A stretch of DNA of 64,000 nt, from assembly GCF_036169555.1 (NCBI RefSeq), contig NZ_CP108032.1, positions 6,944,001 to 7,008,000 of the forward strand. Direction: 5' to 3'. This document shows, piece by piece, positions 51,974-61,396 of the stretch. Made by a program: the position numbers and the translations under genes. Each line of letters opens with the position of its first letter. The stretch's first letter is position 1. The notes under the pieces are model-generated. The model worked only from the letters and a program-made list of their open reading frames with translations, had not been told where the DNA came from and made no database searches. The stretch is from Streptomyces sp. NBC_00306. Lineage in GTDB: Bacteria > Actinomycetota > Actinomycetes > Streptomycetales > Streptomycetaceae.

Positions 51974-53014
51974 TCAGGCCGAGGCCCGCCGCACCAGCGT
52001 GGTCGGGGTGATCACCGAGGCGGGAGCGCCGGTGTGCTGCTCGCCCTCGTTCAGGACGCGCATCAGCAGCCGCACCATGAGCCGGCCCATGCCCTCGATG
52101 TCCTGGCGGACCGTCGTCAGCGGAGGGTCGGTCGACTCGACGACCGAGGCCATGTCGTCGAAGCCCACCACCGCCACGTCCTCCGGCACCCGAAGTCCCC
52201 GCTCCCGCAGGGTCCGCAGCGCGCCGGAAGCCATCAGATCGTTCGAGGCGAACACGGCGTCGAGGCCGGGGCGCCGGTCGAGCAGTTCCGCCATCGCACG
52301 GGCACCGCTCTCCACGGTGAAGTCGCCCTGGCTGACGAGGTCGGGGTCGGCGTCGAGCAACACGTCCCGGTAGCCGTCGATCCGGTCGAGTGCGGAGGTC
52401 TGGTCGCGCGGCCCCGCGATGTGCGCGATGTGCTCGCGGCCGAGCGAGACCAGATGCCGCACGGCCTCCCGGGCGCCGCCGCGGTTGTCGCAGTCGACGT
52501 AGGGGAGGGCGAGACCGGAGGAGGCACCGGGCCAGCCGGGACGGCCGCCGAAGACGGTCGGGACCTTGACCCGGCCGATGATGGAGGGCAGTTCGTCGTC
52601 GTTGTGCAGCGAGAAGGCCAGCGCACCGTCCACATGGCCGCCGCCGAGATAGCGGGCGATCCGGTCGTGGTCGCCGGGGCCCTCGACCCACAGCAGCACC
52701 AACTGGGAGTCGTGCGCGGTGAGCTCCCGGCTGATGCCGCGCACCTGCTGCTCGAAGAAGGGGTCCGAGAAGATCCTGAACTCGGGCTCGGCGATGATCA
52801 CGGCGACCGCACCGTTGCGCCGGGTCACCAGGGTGCGCGCCGCGTGGTTCGGTACGTAGCCGAGTTCCTCGACCGCCTGCCGGACCTTGTCCACCAGCGG
52901 CCGGCGCACCCCCGCGCCGCCGTTGACGACCCGGGAGGCCGTGGCCCGGGAGACACCGGCGCGCGCGGCGACGGCTTCCAGCGTGGGACGGGACCCAGTG
53001 GTCTGCTCGGGCAA
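51974..53014 (-). CDS. LacI family transcriptional repressor of the beta-glucan locus
   Basis: A 346-residue LacI/CebR-type repressor. The helix-turn-helix is TLEAVAARAGVSRATASRVVNGGAGVRR, with the hinge VGYVPNHAART-like segment (ELGYVPNHAARTL) entering the minor groove. The periplasmic-binding-protein-like effector domain follows (FVVGFDDMASVVESTDPPLTTVRQD). The TTG start at 53014 has GAGGAG upstream. Three matching operators (48879, 49033, 53107) lie in front of the transporter operon, the GH81 gene and this gene itself, so it is the probable local regulator; the inducer is likely a glucan oligosaccharide. Confidence 0.9.
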   Translation of the reverse strand: MPEQTTGSRPTLEAVAARAGVSRATASRVVNGGAGVRRPLVDKVRQAVEELGYVPNHAARTLVTRRNGAVAVIIAEPEFRIFSDPFFEQQVRGISRELTAHDSQLVLLWVEGPGDHDRIARYLGGGHVDGALAFSLHNDDELPSIIGRVKVPTVFGGRPGWPGASSGLALPYVDCDNRGGAREAVRHLVSLGREHIAHIAGPRDQTSALDRIDGYRDVLLDADPDLVSQGDFTVESGARAMAELLDRRPGLDAVFASNDLMASGALRTLRERGLRVPEDVAVVGFDDMASVVESTDPPLTTVRQDIEGMGRLMVRLLMRVLNEGEQHTGAPASVITPTTLVRRASA

Positions 53015-53106
53015 GGCGGATGCTCCTCGGCTGGGTCGGTCGGCTGCGTCGGGCGACAGCGAGAATGCGCTGCCGGTATCAGGATATCCGTGCCCGGGCG
53101 GGCTGC

Positions 53107-53120
53107 TGAGAGCGCTCCCA
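53107..53120. promoter_or_regulatory. LacI-type operator 3 (lacI / peptidase intergenic region)
   Basis: TGAGAGCGCTCCCA differs from operator 1 in the last arm and is a hybrid with the CebR consensus. It lies 93 bp upstream of the lacI start, overlapping the -35 position of a candidate lacI promoter (-10 TATCCT on the minus strand at 53081-53086). It is 170 bp upstream of the divergent peptidase gene. Autoregulation is likely. Confidence 0.75.
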
Positions 53121-53276
53121 CCAGCCCGGACCGGGCGATGGCCCGCGAGACGGGCCGTGGGACCCGGGCGACGCGGCTCCGTCTCCCGCCGGCCACCGAT
53201 CCCATCTGTCCCGTCCGGCGCACGGATGCCTTGATTGCCCCCTGATTGCCCTCTGTCGCAGGGAAGTTGACGGGAG

Positions 53277-53282
53277 TAGCTT
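53277..53282 (+). promoter_or_regulatory. -10 box of the leaderless CocE-type gene
   Basis: TAGCTT lies seven bases before the ATG at 53290, with no ribosome binding site between them. Confidence 0.45.
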
Positions 53283-53289
53283 CCCGCCC

Positions 53290-55266
53290 ATGCCGATACG
53301 CGCGGGGGGCACCCGCTTGACGTGCAGATCGCTGGTGGTGGCGGCGTCGGCCGCCCTGATGGCCATGACGCTCACGCCCACCGGCGCCCAGAGCGCCCCG
53401 CTGCGGGAGAGCAGGCCGGTCCACTCCTACGAGAACGCGATCCGGGAATCCGTCTGGGTGGACACCCGGCTCGACGGTGACGGCGACGGGAACAGCGACC
53501 GGGTCGCCGTGGACATCGTCCGGCCCCGGGAGCCGGCACAGCAGGGCCGGAAGATCCCGGTGATCATGGACGCCAGCCCGTACTACTCCTGCTGCGGCCG
53601 TGGCAACGAGAGCCAGCTCAAGACGTACGACGCGGACGGCAACCCGGTCCAGTTCCCGCTCTACTACGACAACTTCTTCGTCCCGCGCGGCTACGCCTTC
53701 GTCGCCGTCGACCTCGCCGGCACCAACCGCTCCGACGGCTGCGTCGACGTCGGTGGCCGCTCCGACGTCCAGTCCGCCAAGGCCGTCGTCGACTGGCTGA
53801 ACGGCCGCGCCCGCGGCTACACCACCAGGACCGGGACCGAGCGCGCGGGAGCCGGCTGGAGCAACGGCCGGACCGGCATGATCGGCAAGAGCTACGACGG
53901 CACCATCGCCAACGGTGTCGCCGCCACCGGAGTGGAGGGCCTGGAGACGATCGTCCCGATCGCCGCCATCTCCTCCTGGTACGACTACTACTTCGCCAAG
54001 GGCGCACCCCTCTACGACTCGGGACCCGAGTGGCTGTCCGACTACGTCGAGAGCCCCGACGCCCGCTCGCGCTGCCAGGCCGTCCAGCAGCGCCTGGTGG
54101 ACGAGGCCCCTCGCACGGGAGACCTCACCCGCCTGTGGAGCGAGCGCGACTACGTCCGCGACGCCGACAAGGTGCGCGCCAGCGTTTTCGCCGTGCACGG
54201 CATGCAGGACCTCAACGTCCGCTCCAAGCACTTCGGCCAGTGGTGGGACGCGCTCGCCGACGAGGGTGTCGAGCGCAAGGTGTGGCTGTCGCAGACAGGT
54301 CACGTCGACCCGTTCGACTTCCGGCGTGGCGAGTGGGTGAAGACACTGCACCGCTGGTTCGACCACTACCTGCTCGGTTACGACAACGGCATCGAACGCG
54401 AACCCATGGCCGACGTCGAACGCGCCCCCGACCAGTGGTCCACCGACCGTGTCTGGCCGCCGCGCGCCACGGACGCCACCACACTGCGTCCCGGCATCGG
54501 CACCGCACCGGGGGTCGGCACGCTCGGCCTGCGCCCCGCCCGCCCCGGCGCGAGCGAGACCTTCACCGACGACCGCACGAAGGACGAGACCGACTGGGCC
54601 GCCCGCATCGACCTCTCGACCCCGGACAAGGCCGGGTTCGTCAGCCGGCCCCTCGGACGCGATCTGCGGCTCTCGGGGTCCTCGACGGTGAAGGTGACCG
54701 TCACCCCGAACACCAGCAGCGCGCATCTGTCCGCGGTGCTCGTCGACCTCGGCCCCGACACCATCCGCGACTACGCGGCGGCCGGCGAAGGCATCACCAC
54801 CCTTCCCGAGCGCACCTGCTGGGGTGCGACCGCTCCCGGCGACAGCCCCTGCTTCAAGGAGACCCGGGCGCGCACGGCCGCCGTGGACCACACCGTCTTC
54901 AGCCGGGGCTGGGCCGACCTCGGCAACCACGCGTCCGCCGCCCAGGGCCGACCGCTGACACCCGGCAGGGCGTACACCATCACGCTCGATCTGCACGCCA
55001 GTGACCATGTCGTCCCGGCCGGCCACCGGCTGGCACTCATCGTCGCCGGCACGGACCGGGACCTCATCGACCCGCCCGCGAGCACCCCGACGCTGCGCGT
55101 CGACCTGGCGCGCACCTCGGCCTCGCTGCCGATCGTCGGCGGCGCCCCGGCCTTCGTACGCGCCATGGCCCCCTCGGCCGTCCCGCCCGCGCCCCGCGAC
55201 TCCCGCCCCGGCGGTGTCGCCGAACCGCGTCCGTTCCGTCCGATTCCCTCAGGGGGCAGCCGATGA
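53290..55266 (+). CDS. Secreted CocE/NonD family Xaa-Pro dipeptidyl-peptidase-like hydrolase
   Basis: A 658-residue exported serine hydrolase (family S15/CocE). The signal peptide covers about residues 1-36. The catalytic domain has VIMDASPYY, the nucleophile elbow GMIGKSYDGTIAN (Ser201), FAVHGMQDLNVRSKH (Asp) and LSQTGHVDPFD (His). A C-terminal jelly-roll domain follows (about 440-620). It probably removes Xaa-Pro dipeptides from extracellular peptides; ester substrates are possible. The stop overlaps the next gene by 4 bp. Confidence 0.9.
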   Translation: MPIRAGGTRLTCRSLVVAASAALMAMTLTPTGAQSAPLRESRPVHSYENAIRESVWVDTRLDGDGDGNSDRVAVDIVRPREPAQQGRKIPVIMDASPYYSCCGRGNESQLKTYDADGNPVQFPLYYDNFFVPRGYAFVAVDLAGTNRSDGCVDVGGRSDVQSAKAVVDWLNGRARGYTTRTGTERAGAGWSNGRTGMIGKSYDGTIANGVAATGVEGLETIVPIAAISSWYDYYFAKGAPLYDSGPEWLSDYVESPDARSRCQAVQQRLVDEAPRTGDLTRLWSERDYVRDADKVRASVFAVHGMQDLNVRSKHFGQWWDALADEGVERKVWLSQTGHVDPFDFRRGEWVKTLHRWFDHYLLGYDNGIEREPMADVERAPDQWSTDRVWPPRATDATTLRPGIGTAPGVGTLGLRPARPGASETFTDDRTKDETDWAARIDLSTPDKAGFVSRPLGRDLRLSGSSTVKVTVTPNTSSAHLSAVLVDLGPDTIRDYAAAGEGITTLPERTCWGATAPGDSPCFKETRARTAAVDHTVFSRGWADLGNHASAAQGRPLTPGRAYTITLDLHASDHVVPAGHRLALIVAGTDRDLIDPPASTPTLRVDLARTSASLPIVGGAPAFVRAMAPSAVPPAPRDSRPGGVAEPRPFRPIPSGGSR

Positions 55267-56543
55267 GAGCACCGCTGCGCACACTCGCCCTGGCCGTGAC
55301 GGCTGCCGCCGTGGCCGTACCGCTGATCACCGCGCCCGCCGAGGCGGCCCACCGGCCGCCGCGTACAGGCTTCGAGATCAGCAACGGCGCGCGCTGGACC
55401 GGTCAGCCGGAGGAGCAGACGTTCCTGCGCGCCGTCGACCGCGGCAGCGACCGGGTCTCGGTCGCCCGCATCGGGACGACCAAGGAGGGCCGGCCGCTCC
55501 AGCTCGTCCGGATCGGCGCGCGGCACGCCGCAAGCACGGTCCTGCTCATCTGCTCCCAGCACGGCGACGAACCCTCAGGCCGGGACGCCTGTCTCACCAC
55601 GATCCGCGACCTCGCCTTCACGGACGACGACACGACCCGCAGGCTGCTGTCCCGGACCCGCATCCTCGTCGTCCCGACGGCCAATCCGGACGGGCGGGCT
55701 GCCGACACCCGCGGCAACTCCGACGGCGTCGACATCAACCGCGACCACATCGCTCTGAAGACCGCCGAGGGGCGGGCCATGGCCGCCGTCCTGCGCGACG
55801 AGCGGCCCGACATCGTCTACGACCTGCACGAGTACGGCGCGACTCCGCCGTACTACGACAAGGACCTCTTCGATCTCTGGCCGCGCAACCTCAACACCCA
55901 CGCCCGCGTCCACGACGAGTCGCGGGCGCTGTCCGAGCGCTATGTGCGCCCCGCCGCGCACGACGAAGGCCACACCACGGGCACGTACGGCATCTGGACC
56001 GACCCCGTCACCGGCGATCCGATCAAGCAGACCGCGGGCGACGGCCAGGAGCGCATCCTGCGCAACGCCTCGGGCGTGAAGAACGCCCTGGGCCTGCTCA
56101 TCGAGAGCCGCGTCGACCCCATGACCGAGGAGGAGAAGGCGGACGCGGCCCTCAACAACCGCCGCCGCGTCGGCAGTCAGCTGGCCGCCCTCGGCGGACT
56201 GTTCTCCTTCGCCGACGAACGGCGCGGCCGGATCGAGGCGGCGACGACCGCCGCCGCTCTCGCCGGATTCAGGGACCGCGGCCCGGTCTATCTCGGTGGC
56301 GCCGACAACGACCCGGCGACACCGGAGGAGACGCTCGCCGACCCGCCCTGCGGCTACCGCCTGGACGCCGCGCAGTTTGCGGATGTGAGGGACGAACTCG
56401 CCCTGCACGGTGTCGTCTCGCGACCGGACGGTCACGGTGCGTTCGTGCCGCTGCGGCAGTCCCGACGGCAGCTGGTGCCCCTGCTGCTGGATTCCCGGGC
56501 GACTTACCACCTCACATCGGGAGAACCAACGCCCGCCTGTTGA
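55263..56543 (+). CDS. Secreted M14 family zinc carboxypeptidase
   Basis: A 426-residue exported metallopeptidase. The signal peptide ends near AEAA (residues 26-29). Zinc ligands are H100 and E103 in SQHGDEPSG and H189 in YDLHEYG; the substrate carboxylate-binding NRDH (159-162) matches the Asn-Arg pair of M14. The catalytic Glu is probably in LLIESR. It is translationally coupled (ATGA) to the dipeptidyl-peptidase gene, giving a two-enzyme extracellular peptide-trimming operon. Confidence 0.9.
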   Translation: MRAPLRTLALAVTAAAVAVPLITAPAEAAHRPPRTGFEISNGARWTGQPEEQTFLRAVDRGSDRVSVARIGTTKEGRPLQLVRIGARHAASTVLLICSQHGDEPSGRDACLTTIRDLAFTDDDTTRRLLSRTRILVVPTANPDGRAADTRGNSDGVDINRDHIALKTAEGRAMAAVLRDERPDIVYDLHEYGATPPYYDKDLFDLWPRNLNTHARVHDESRALSERYVRPAAHDEGHTTGTYGIWTDPVTGDPIKQTAGDGQERILRNASGVKNALGLLIESRVDPMTEEEKADAALNNRRRVGSQLAALGGLFSFADERRGRIEAATTAAALAGFRDRGPVYLGGADNDPATPEETLADPPCGYRLDAAQFADVRDELALHGVVSRPDGHGAFVPLRQSRRQLVPLLLDSRATYHLTSGEPTPAC

Positions 56544-56627
56544 CGTGGGTGGCGTGGATCACATGTGGTACGGGGTAGCGGAAGCGAAAGCAGGTTTGTT
56601 CCGAGCAATCCGTGAAAGGTGCCGCTT

Positions 56628-58346
56628 GTGTCGCACGAACCAGAACCGGAGGGCCGGAAGGAGAAGCTGGTGCCAGCTGATCTTCCCGGTTCTCCCCACG
56701 AGACCGGGCGCCCTACGACGGACCGGGTGGTCTTCGGAGTCACTGCCGTACTCACCCTTGCCTTCGTGGTGTGGGGCGCCGTAGCCACCGACGCGCTCGA
56801 GAGCGTGTCCAGCAAGATGCTGAGCGGACTGATCCACAACGGCGGCTGGGCCTTCGTCCTGGCCGCCTCCGGATTCGTCGTCTTCGCCCTCTGGCTGGCC
56901 ATCAGCCGGTACGGCAAGATCCCGCTCGGCCAGGAGGGCGAGGGCCCGGAGTTCAAGACGGTCTCCTGGGTCGCCATGATGTTCAGCGCCGGTATGGGCA
57001 TCGGCCTGATGTTCTACGGAGTGAGCGAACCGCTCGCGCACTTCACCTCGCCCCCGCCGGGCACCGCTCCCGCCGATTCGGCGGCCGCGATGCAGACGGC
57101 GATGGCGACCACGCTCTTCCACTGGACCCTGCACCCGTGGGCGATCTACGCGGTCGTCGGACTCGCGATCGCCTACAGCACCTTCCGCCGGCGCCGCCGG
57201 CAGACGATCAGTGCGGTCTTCGTGCCGCTCATCGGCGAGAAGCAGGCGCACGGCCCCACGGGCCGGGTCATCGACATCCTGGCGATCTTCGCCACGCTGT
57301 TCGGCTCGGCGGCGTCGCTCGGCCTCGGCGCCCTGCAGATCGGCAGCGGCTTCACCGAACTGGGCTGGATGAACAAGGTCGGCACGGGACTGCTCGTCGG
57401 CATCATCGCGGTGCTGACGCTCGCGTTCGTCCTGTCCGCCGTCTCCGGTGTGGAGAAGGGCATCCAGTGGCTGTCCAACACCAACATGGTGCTGGCGCTG
57501 CTGCTCGTGCTGTTCGTCTTCATCGCGGGTCCGACGATCATCATCCTCGACCTGGTGCCCTCGTCCATCGCCGCCTACTTCGGGGATCTGCCGGAGCTGG
57601 CCGGACGCACCGAGGCGTCCAGCGGTAAGGGCGTCGCGGAGTGGCTGGGCAGCTGGACGGTCTTCTACTGGGCCTGGTGGATCTCGTGGACGCCGTTCGT
57701 CGGCATGTTCATCGCACGCATCAGCCGCGGCCGGACGATCCGTCAGTTCGTCGGCGGCGTCATCCTGGTTCCGAGCACCGTCAGCCTGATCTGGTTCGCG
57801 GTCTTCGGCGGCACGGCGATGAAGCTCCAGGAGAACAAGCAGCTCGGCGACGAGACCACGCCCGAGGGCCAGCTCTTCGCGGTGCTCCAGCAGTATCCGA
57901 TCGCCACCGTCATGAGCCTGCTCGTGATGATCCTCGTCGGCATCTTCTTCGTGTCCGGCGCGGACGCCGCGTCGATCGTGATGGGCACGCTCTCCCAGAA
58001 GGGCTCCTTCGAGCCGACCAAGCTGGTCGTCGTCTTCTGGGGTGTGGTCACCGGCGCCGTCGCGGCGATCATGCTGCTCATCGGCAACGGCAAGGGCGAC
58101 GCGCTCGCCGGTCTGCAGAATCTGACCATCCTGGTGGCCGCGCCCTTTGTGCTCGTGATGATCGGCATGTGCGTGGCGCTCATGCGCGACCTGCGCCACG
58201 ACCCGCTGATCGTGCGCGGCGAGATGGGTGCGGAGGTCGTGGAGTCCGCGGTCATCGCGGGACACCACAAGTACGACGGTGACTTCGAGATCCGTATCGG
58301 CCCCGGTGTCGGTCCCGACGACGACCGGAGCCCCGTGGAGCCCTGA
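56628..58346 (+). CDS. BCCT family betaine/choline/carnitine transporter
   Basis: A 572-residue secondary transporter with twelve predicted membrane helices. Family hallmarks are GMGIGLMFYGVSEPLAHF and the signature WAWWISWTPFVGMFIARISRGRT with the tryptophans of the substrate box. It would import glycine betaine or related osmolytes with sodium or proton. I choose GTG 56628, eight bases after GAAAGG; a GTG nine bases upstream (56619) is the alternative. The C-terminal tail is short and charged, a possible osmosensor. Confidence 0.92.
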   Translation: MSHEPEPEGRKEKLVPADLPGSPHETGRPTTDRVVFGVTAVLTLAFVVWGAVATDALESVSSKMLSGLIHNGGWAFVLAASGFVVFALWLAISRYGKIPLGQEGEGPEFKTVSWVAMMFSAGMGIGLMFYGVSEPLAHFTSPPPGTAPADSAAAMQTAMATTLFHWTLHPWAIYAVVGLAIAYSTFRRRRRQTISAVFVPLIGEKQAHGPTGRVIDILAIFATLFGSAASLGLGALQIGSGFTELGWMNKVGTGLLVGIIAVLTLAFVLSAVSGVEKGIQWLSNTNMVLALLLVLFVFIAGPTIIILDLVPSSIAAYFGDLPELAGRTEASSGKGVAEWLGSWTVFYWAWWISWTPFVGMFIARISRGRTIRQFVGGVILVPSTVSLIWFAVFGGTAMKLQENKQLGDETTPEGQLFAVLQQYPIATVMSLLVMILVGIFFVSGADAASIVMGTLSQKGSFEPTKLVVVFWGVVTGAVAAIMLLIGNGKGDALAGLQNLTILVAAPFVLVMIGMCVALMRDLRHDPLIVRGEMGAEVVESAVIAGHHKYDGDFEIRIGPGVGPDDDRSPVEP

Positions 58347-58368
58347 CAGCCACGGTATGTCGCACCAC

Positions 58369-58411
58369 CGGACGCCGTCCGGAGCCGTAGCCCGGCTCCG
58401 GACGGCGTCCG
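58369..58411. terminator. Strong bidirectional hairpin terminator
   Basis: An 18-bp perfect stem (58369-58386 with 58394-58411) with a 7-base loop lies between the convergent transporter and oxidase genes. Confidence 0.88.
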
Positions 58412-58455
58412 CTGTCGTGCCGGGCGGCTGCGGTCGGTTCTCCGCCGGCGGCGCT

Positions 58456-59415
58456 TCAGCTCTGCTCGACGAGGGCGGAGGCCGCCTCGGCACACCCCCA
58501 CGCGACCGTCACCCCGGCCCCGCCGTGTCCATAGTTGTGCACCACCGCACTGCCACCCGGCAGCTGCTCGGCCTTGATGCGTACGCCCGCGGCCCTCGCC
58601 GGACGCAGCCCCACCCGGTGGCCGAGAATCCGGGCCTTCGCGATCTCGGGGCGGAACCGGGCACAACGCGCCACGATCGCCGCCGCCGCCGCCGGATCGG
58701 GCTCGGTGCGCCGGTCCCCGTCCTCGGCGGTGCCACCGAGGACGAGCCGGCCCGGCTGCGGGAAGAAGTACGTGCTCTCGGCGGACCTGTCCTTGGCCAG
58801 GACGAACCACTCGTCGATGCCCGGGTTCTCCACCAGCACGAGCTGTCCGCGCACGGGCTGGACCCCTGCGTCGGGCACCAGCTCACGGGCGCCCAGCCCC
58901 GTGCAGTTCACCACCACTCGCCCCGCGGCTGCCGCCTCGGCGAGAGAACGGACGTCCCTGACCTCGACCGTGCCGCCCGCGCTCTCGAAGCGCCGCCGCA
59001 GCCAGTTCAGATGGGCAGGCATGTCGATCAGCGGGAGCCGCGCCCGCACTCCCTCCCGGTGGCCGGGAGGCAACTCGTCCGGCTCCGCGGCCCGTAGCCC
59101 TTCCACCTCGGCCGACCAGGGCCCGAGCCGCGTCACCGCCTGGTCGGCGAGGACACCCGCGACCAGACGCACCCCGGTCTCCTCGGGCCGCTCGGCCAGC
59201 TCCCGGTACACCCGCAGTGTCGCCGTCGCCCACCCGCCGACCCGTTCCGCCGGTTCGATCCGGTACGGCCACCACAGCGCACCCGCCACCGCGGACGTGG
59301 TGTCCTCCGCCGCGTCCCGCGTCCACAGACGCACACGCCGGCCGCTCTCCGCCAGCACCACGGCGGTCGTCAGCCCGATGACGCCGCTCCCGATCACCAC
59401 CACATCGCCGCTCAT
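58456..59415 (-). CDS. D-amino-acid oxidase-like FAD-dependent oxidoreductase
   Basis: A 319-residue flavoprotein. The dinucleotide motif VVVIGSGVIGLTTAVVLAESG opens the protein. AGALWWPYRIEP, VVNCTGLGARELVPDAGVQPVRGQLVLVENPG and the C-terminal VHNYGHGGAGVTVAWGCA (FAD contact) are typical of D-amino-acid oxidase. It would deaminate D-amino acids to 2-oxo acids with H2O2. The length fits. It is monocistronic and divergent from the second ABC-F gene. Confidence 0.9.
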   Translation of the reverse strand: MSGDVVVIGSGVIGLTTAVVLAESGRRVRLWTRDAAEDTTSAVAGALWWPYRIEPAERVGGWATATLRVYRELAERPEETGVRLVAGVLADQAVTRLGPWSAEVEGLRAAEPDELPPGHREGVRARLPLIDMPAHLNWLRRRFESAGGTVEVRDVRSLAEAAAAGRVVVNCTGLGARELVPDAGVQPVRGQLVLVENPGIDEWFVLAKDRSAESTYFFPQPGRLVLGGTAEDGDRRTEPDPAAAAAIVARCARFRPEIAKARILGHRVGLRPARAAGVRIKAEQLPGGSAVVHNYGHGGAGVTVAWGCAEAASALVEQS

Positions 59416-59573
59416 GCAGGGACCGTAGCGAAGCGCGCGGCGCCCACGCGAGGTACGTCGACGATCTCGACGCCGGCCGTTCCACCAGCGACGGCCCGGC
59501 ATGAGGAGTACGGCCCGGCTCCGACCGGCCGGGCGGTCCACCGGAGCCCGGCCCCCGTTAGGATCGCGGTCTG

Positions 59574-61214
59574 ATGACTGCCACTCTCGTCGCCAAGGAT
59601 CTCGCCGCCGGACACGGCGACCGTACGCTCTTCGCCGAACTGGACCTCGTCGTCGCACCCGGCGACGTGATCGGCCTGGTCGGTGCCAACGGAGCCGGAA
59701 AGTCGACCCTGCTGCGGATGCTCGCCGGTCTCGACCGGCCCGAGGAGGGCGAGCTGAAGCTCTCGCCGCCCTCCGCCACGGTCGGGCACCTCCCGCAGGA
59801 GCCGGAACGCCGCCCCGGCGAGACCGTGCGGCAGTTCCTGGCCCGCCGCACCGGCGTCGCCGCCGCGCAGGAGGCCATGGACGAGGCGACCCAGGCGCTC
59901 GTCGACGGCGCACCCGGCGCCGACGACGCGTACGCCACGAGTCTGGAGCGCTGGCTCAGCCTCGGTGGGGCCGACCTCGACGAGCGCGCCGAGGAGGTCG
60001 CGGGCACCCTCGGGCTGACCGTGGGACTCGACCTCCCCATGACCGCACTCTCCGGCGGCCAGGCGGCCCGCGCCGGCCTGGCCTCCCTGCTGCTCTCGCG
60101 CTACGACGTCTTCCTGCTCGACGAGCCGACCAACGACCTCGACCTGGACGGCCTGGAGCGGCTGGAGGCGTTCGTCCGCGGACTGCGGGCCGGAACCGTC
60201 GTCGTCAGCCACGACCGCGAGTTCCTCACCCGCACGGTCACCAAGGTCCTCGAACTCGACCTCGCCCAGCAGCAGATCACCCTGTACGGCGGCGGCTACG
60301 CGGCCTATCTGGAGGAACGGGAGACGGCCCGCCGGCACGCCCGCGAGGGCTACGAGGAGTACGCCGACAAGAGGTCCGCCCTCGAAGGCCGCGCACAGAT
60401 GCAGCGGTCCTGGATGGACAAGGGTGTCAAGAACGCCCGCCGCAAGGCGAGCGACAACGACAAACTCGGCCGCAAGTTCCGCAGCGAGGCGAGCGAGAAG
60501 CAGGCGGCCAAGGCCCGCCAGACGCAGCGGATGATCGAACGGCTCGATGTCGTCGAGGAGCCGCGCAAGGAGTGGGAACTGCGGATGGAGATCGCGTCCG
60601 CCCCGCGCTCCGGATCGGTCGTGGCCACCCTGCGTGAGGCGGAGGTGCGCCGCGGCGACTTCCGTTTCGGGCCGGCGTCGCTCCAGATCGACTGGGCGGA
60701 TCGGGTCGCCATCACCGGCGCCAACGGCTCCGGCAAGTCCACCCTCCTCGCCGCCCTGCTCGGGCGCCTGCCCCTCGACGCGGGCCAGGCATCACTCGGC
60801 TCGGGCGTCGTCGTCGGCGAGGTCGACCAGGCCCGTGGGCTGTTCTACGGCACCGAGAAGCTGCTCGACGCCTTCTGCGCGGCGGTCCCGGACACCGAAC
60901 CGGCGGAGGTACGCACCCTGCTGGCCAAGTTCGGACTCAAGGCCGCGCATGTGCTGCGCCCGGCGACGACGCTCTCGCCGGGGGAGCGCACCCGCGCCGC
61001 CCTGGCGCTGCTCCAGGGACGCGGCGTCAATCTCCTCGTGCTGGACGAGCCGACGAACCACCTGGACCTGCCGGCGATCGAGCAGCTGGAGACGGCCCTC
61101 GACTCGTACCAGGGCACTCTGCTGCTGGTCACGCACGACCGCCGGATGCTCGACGCGGTGCACACCACGCGCCGTGTCGAAGTGGCCGACGGCAAGGTCA
61201 CCGAGCTCTCCTGA
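59574..61214 (+). CDS. ABC-F family ATP-binding protein
   Basis: A second ABC-F protein with 546 residues and no membrane segment. Walker A motifs are GANGAGKST and GANGSGKST; signatures are LSGGQAARA and LSPGERTRA; the Walker B blocks are FLLDEPTNDLD and LVLDEPTNHLD. The inter-domain linker (about 240-330) is rich in Lys, Arg and Gln. It probably acts on the ribosome in translation quality control or antibiotic protection. TAGGAT (59559-59564) lies nine bases before the ATG, so the message may be nearly leaderless, unlike the first ABC-F gene with its long leader. Confidence 0.9.
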   Translation: MTATLVAKDLAAGHGDRTLFAELDLVVAPGDVIGLVGANGAGKSTLLRMLAGLDRPEEGELKLSPPSATVGHLPQEPERRPGETVRQFLARRTGVAAAQEAMDEATQALVDGAPGADDAYATSLERWLSLGGADLDERAEEVAGTLGLTVGLDLPMTALSGGQAARAGLASLLLSRYDVFLLDEPTNDLDLDGLERLEAFVRGLRAGTVVVSHDREFLTRTVTKVLELDLAQQQITLYGGGYAAYLEERETARRHAREGYEEYADKRSALEGRAQMQRSWMDKGVKNARRKASDNDKLGRKFRSEASEKQAAKARQTQRMIERLDVVEEPRKEWELRMEIASAPRSGSVVATLREAEVRRGDFRFGPASLQIDWADRVAITGANGSGKSTLLAALLGRLPLDAGQASLGSGVVVGEVDQARGLFYGTEKLLDAFCAAVPDTEPAEVRTLLAKFGLKAAHVLRPATTLSPGERTRAALALLQGRGVNLLVLDEPTNHLDLPAIEQLETALDSYQGTLLLVTHDRRMLDAVHTTRRVEVADGKVTELS

Positions 61215-61396
61215 CGGCCGGTCCCGGGGGAGCCTGGGCCGAGGGGCCGGGCCCCACCGGTGTCACGCACGCGTCCGGGAAGCGTCCCGGGACGGCAACA
61301 GCGAGGCTGTCCACGACGACCTTCGGTACCCCCTGCGGATCTACTCCCATGACCAGCCCGGAGAATGGGCACAAATCATGAAACGGGGTACACAGA

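Noticed and set aside
61271..61296. Hairpin CGTCCGGGA/TCCCGGGACG downstream of the second ABC-F gene as a terminator
   Set aside because: The stem contains a bulge and the pairing is weaker than other terminators in the window. It is possible but not strong enough to list.
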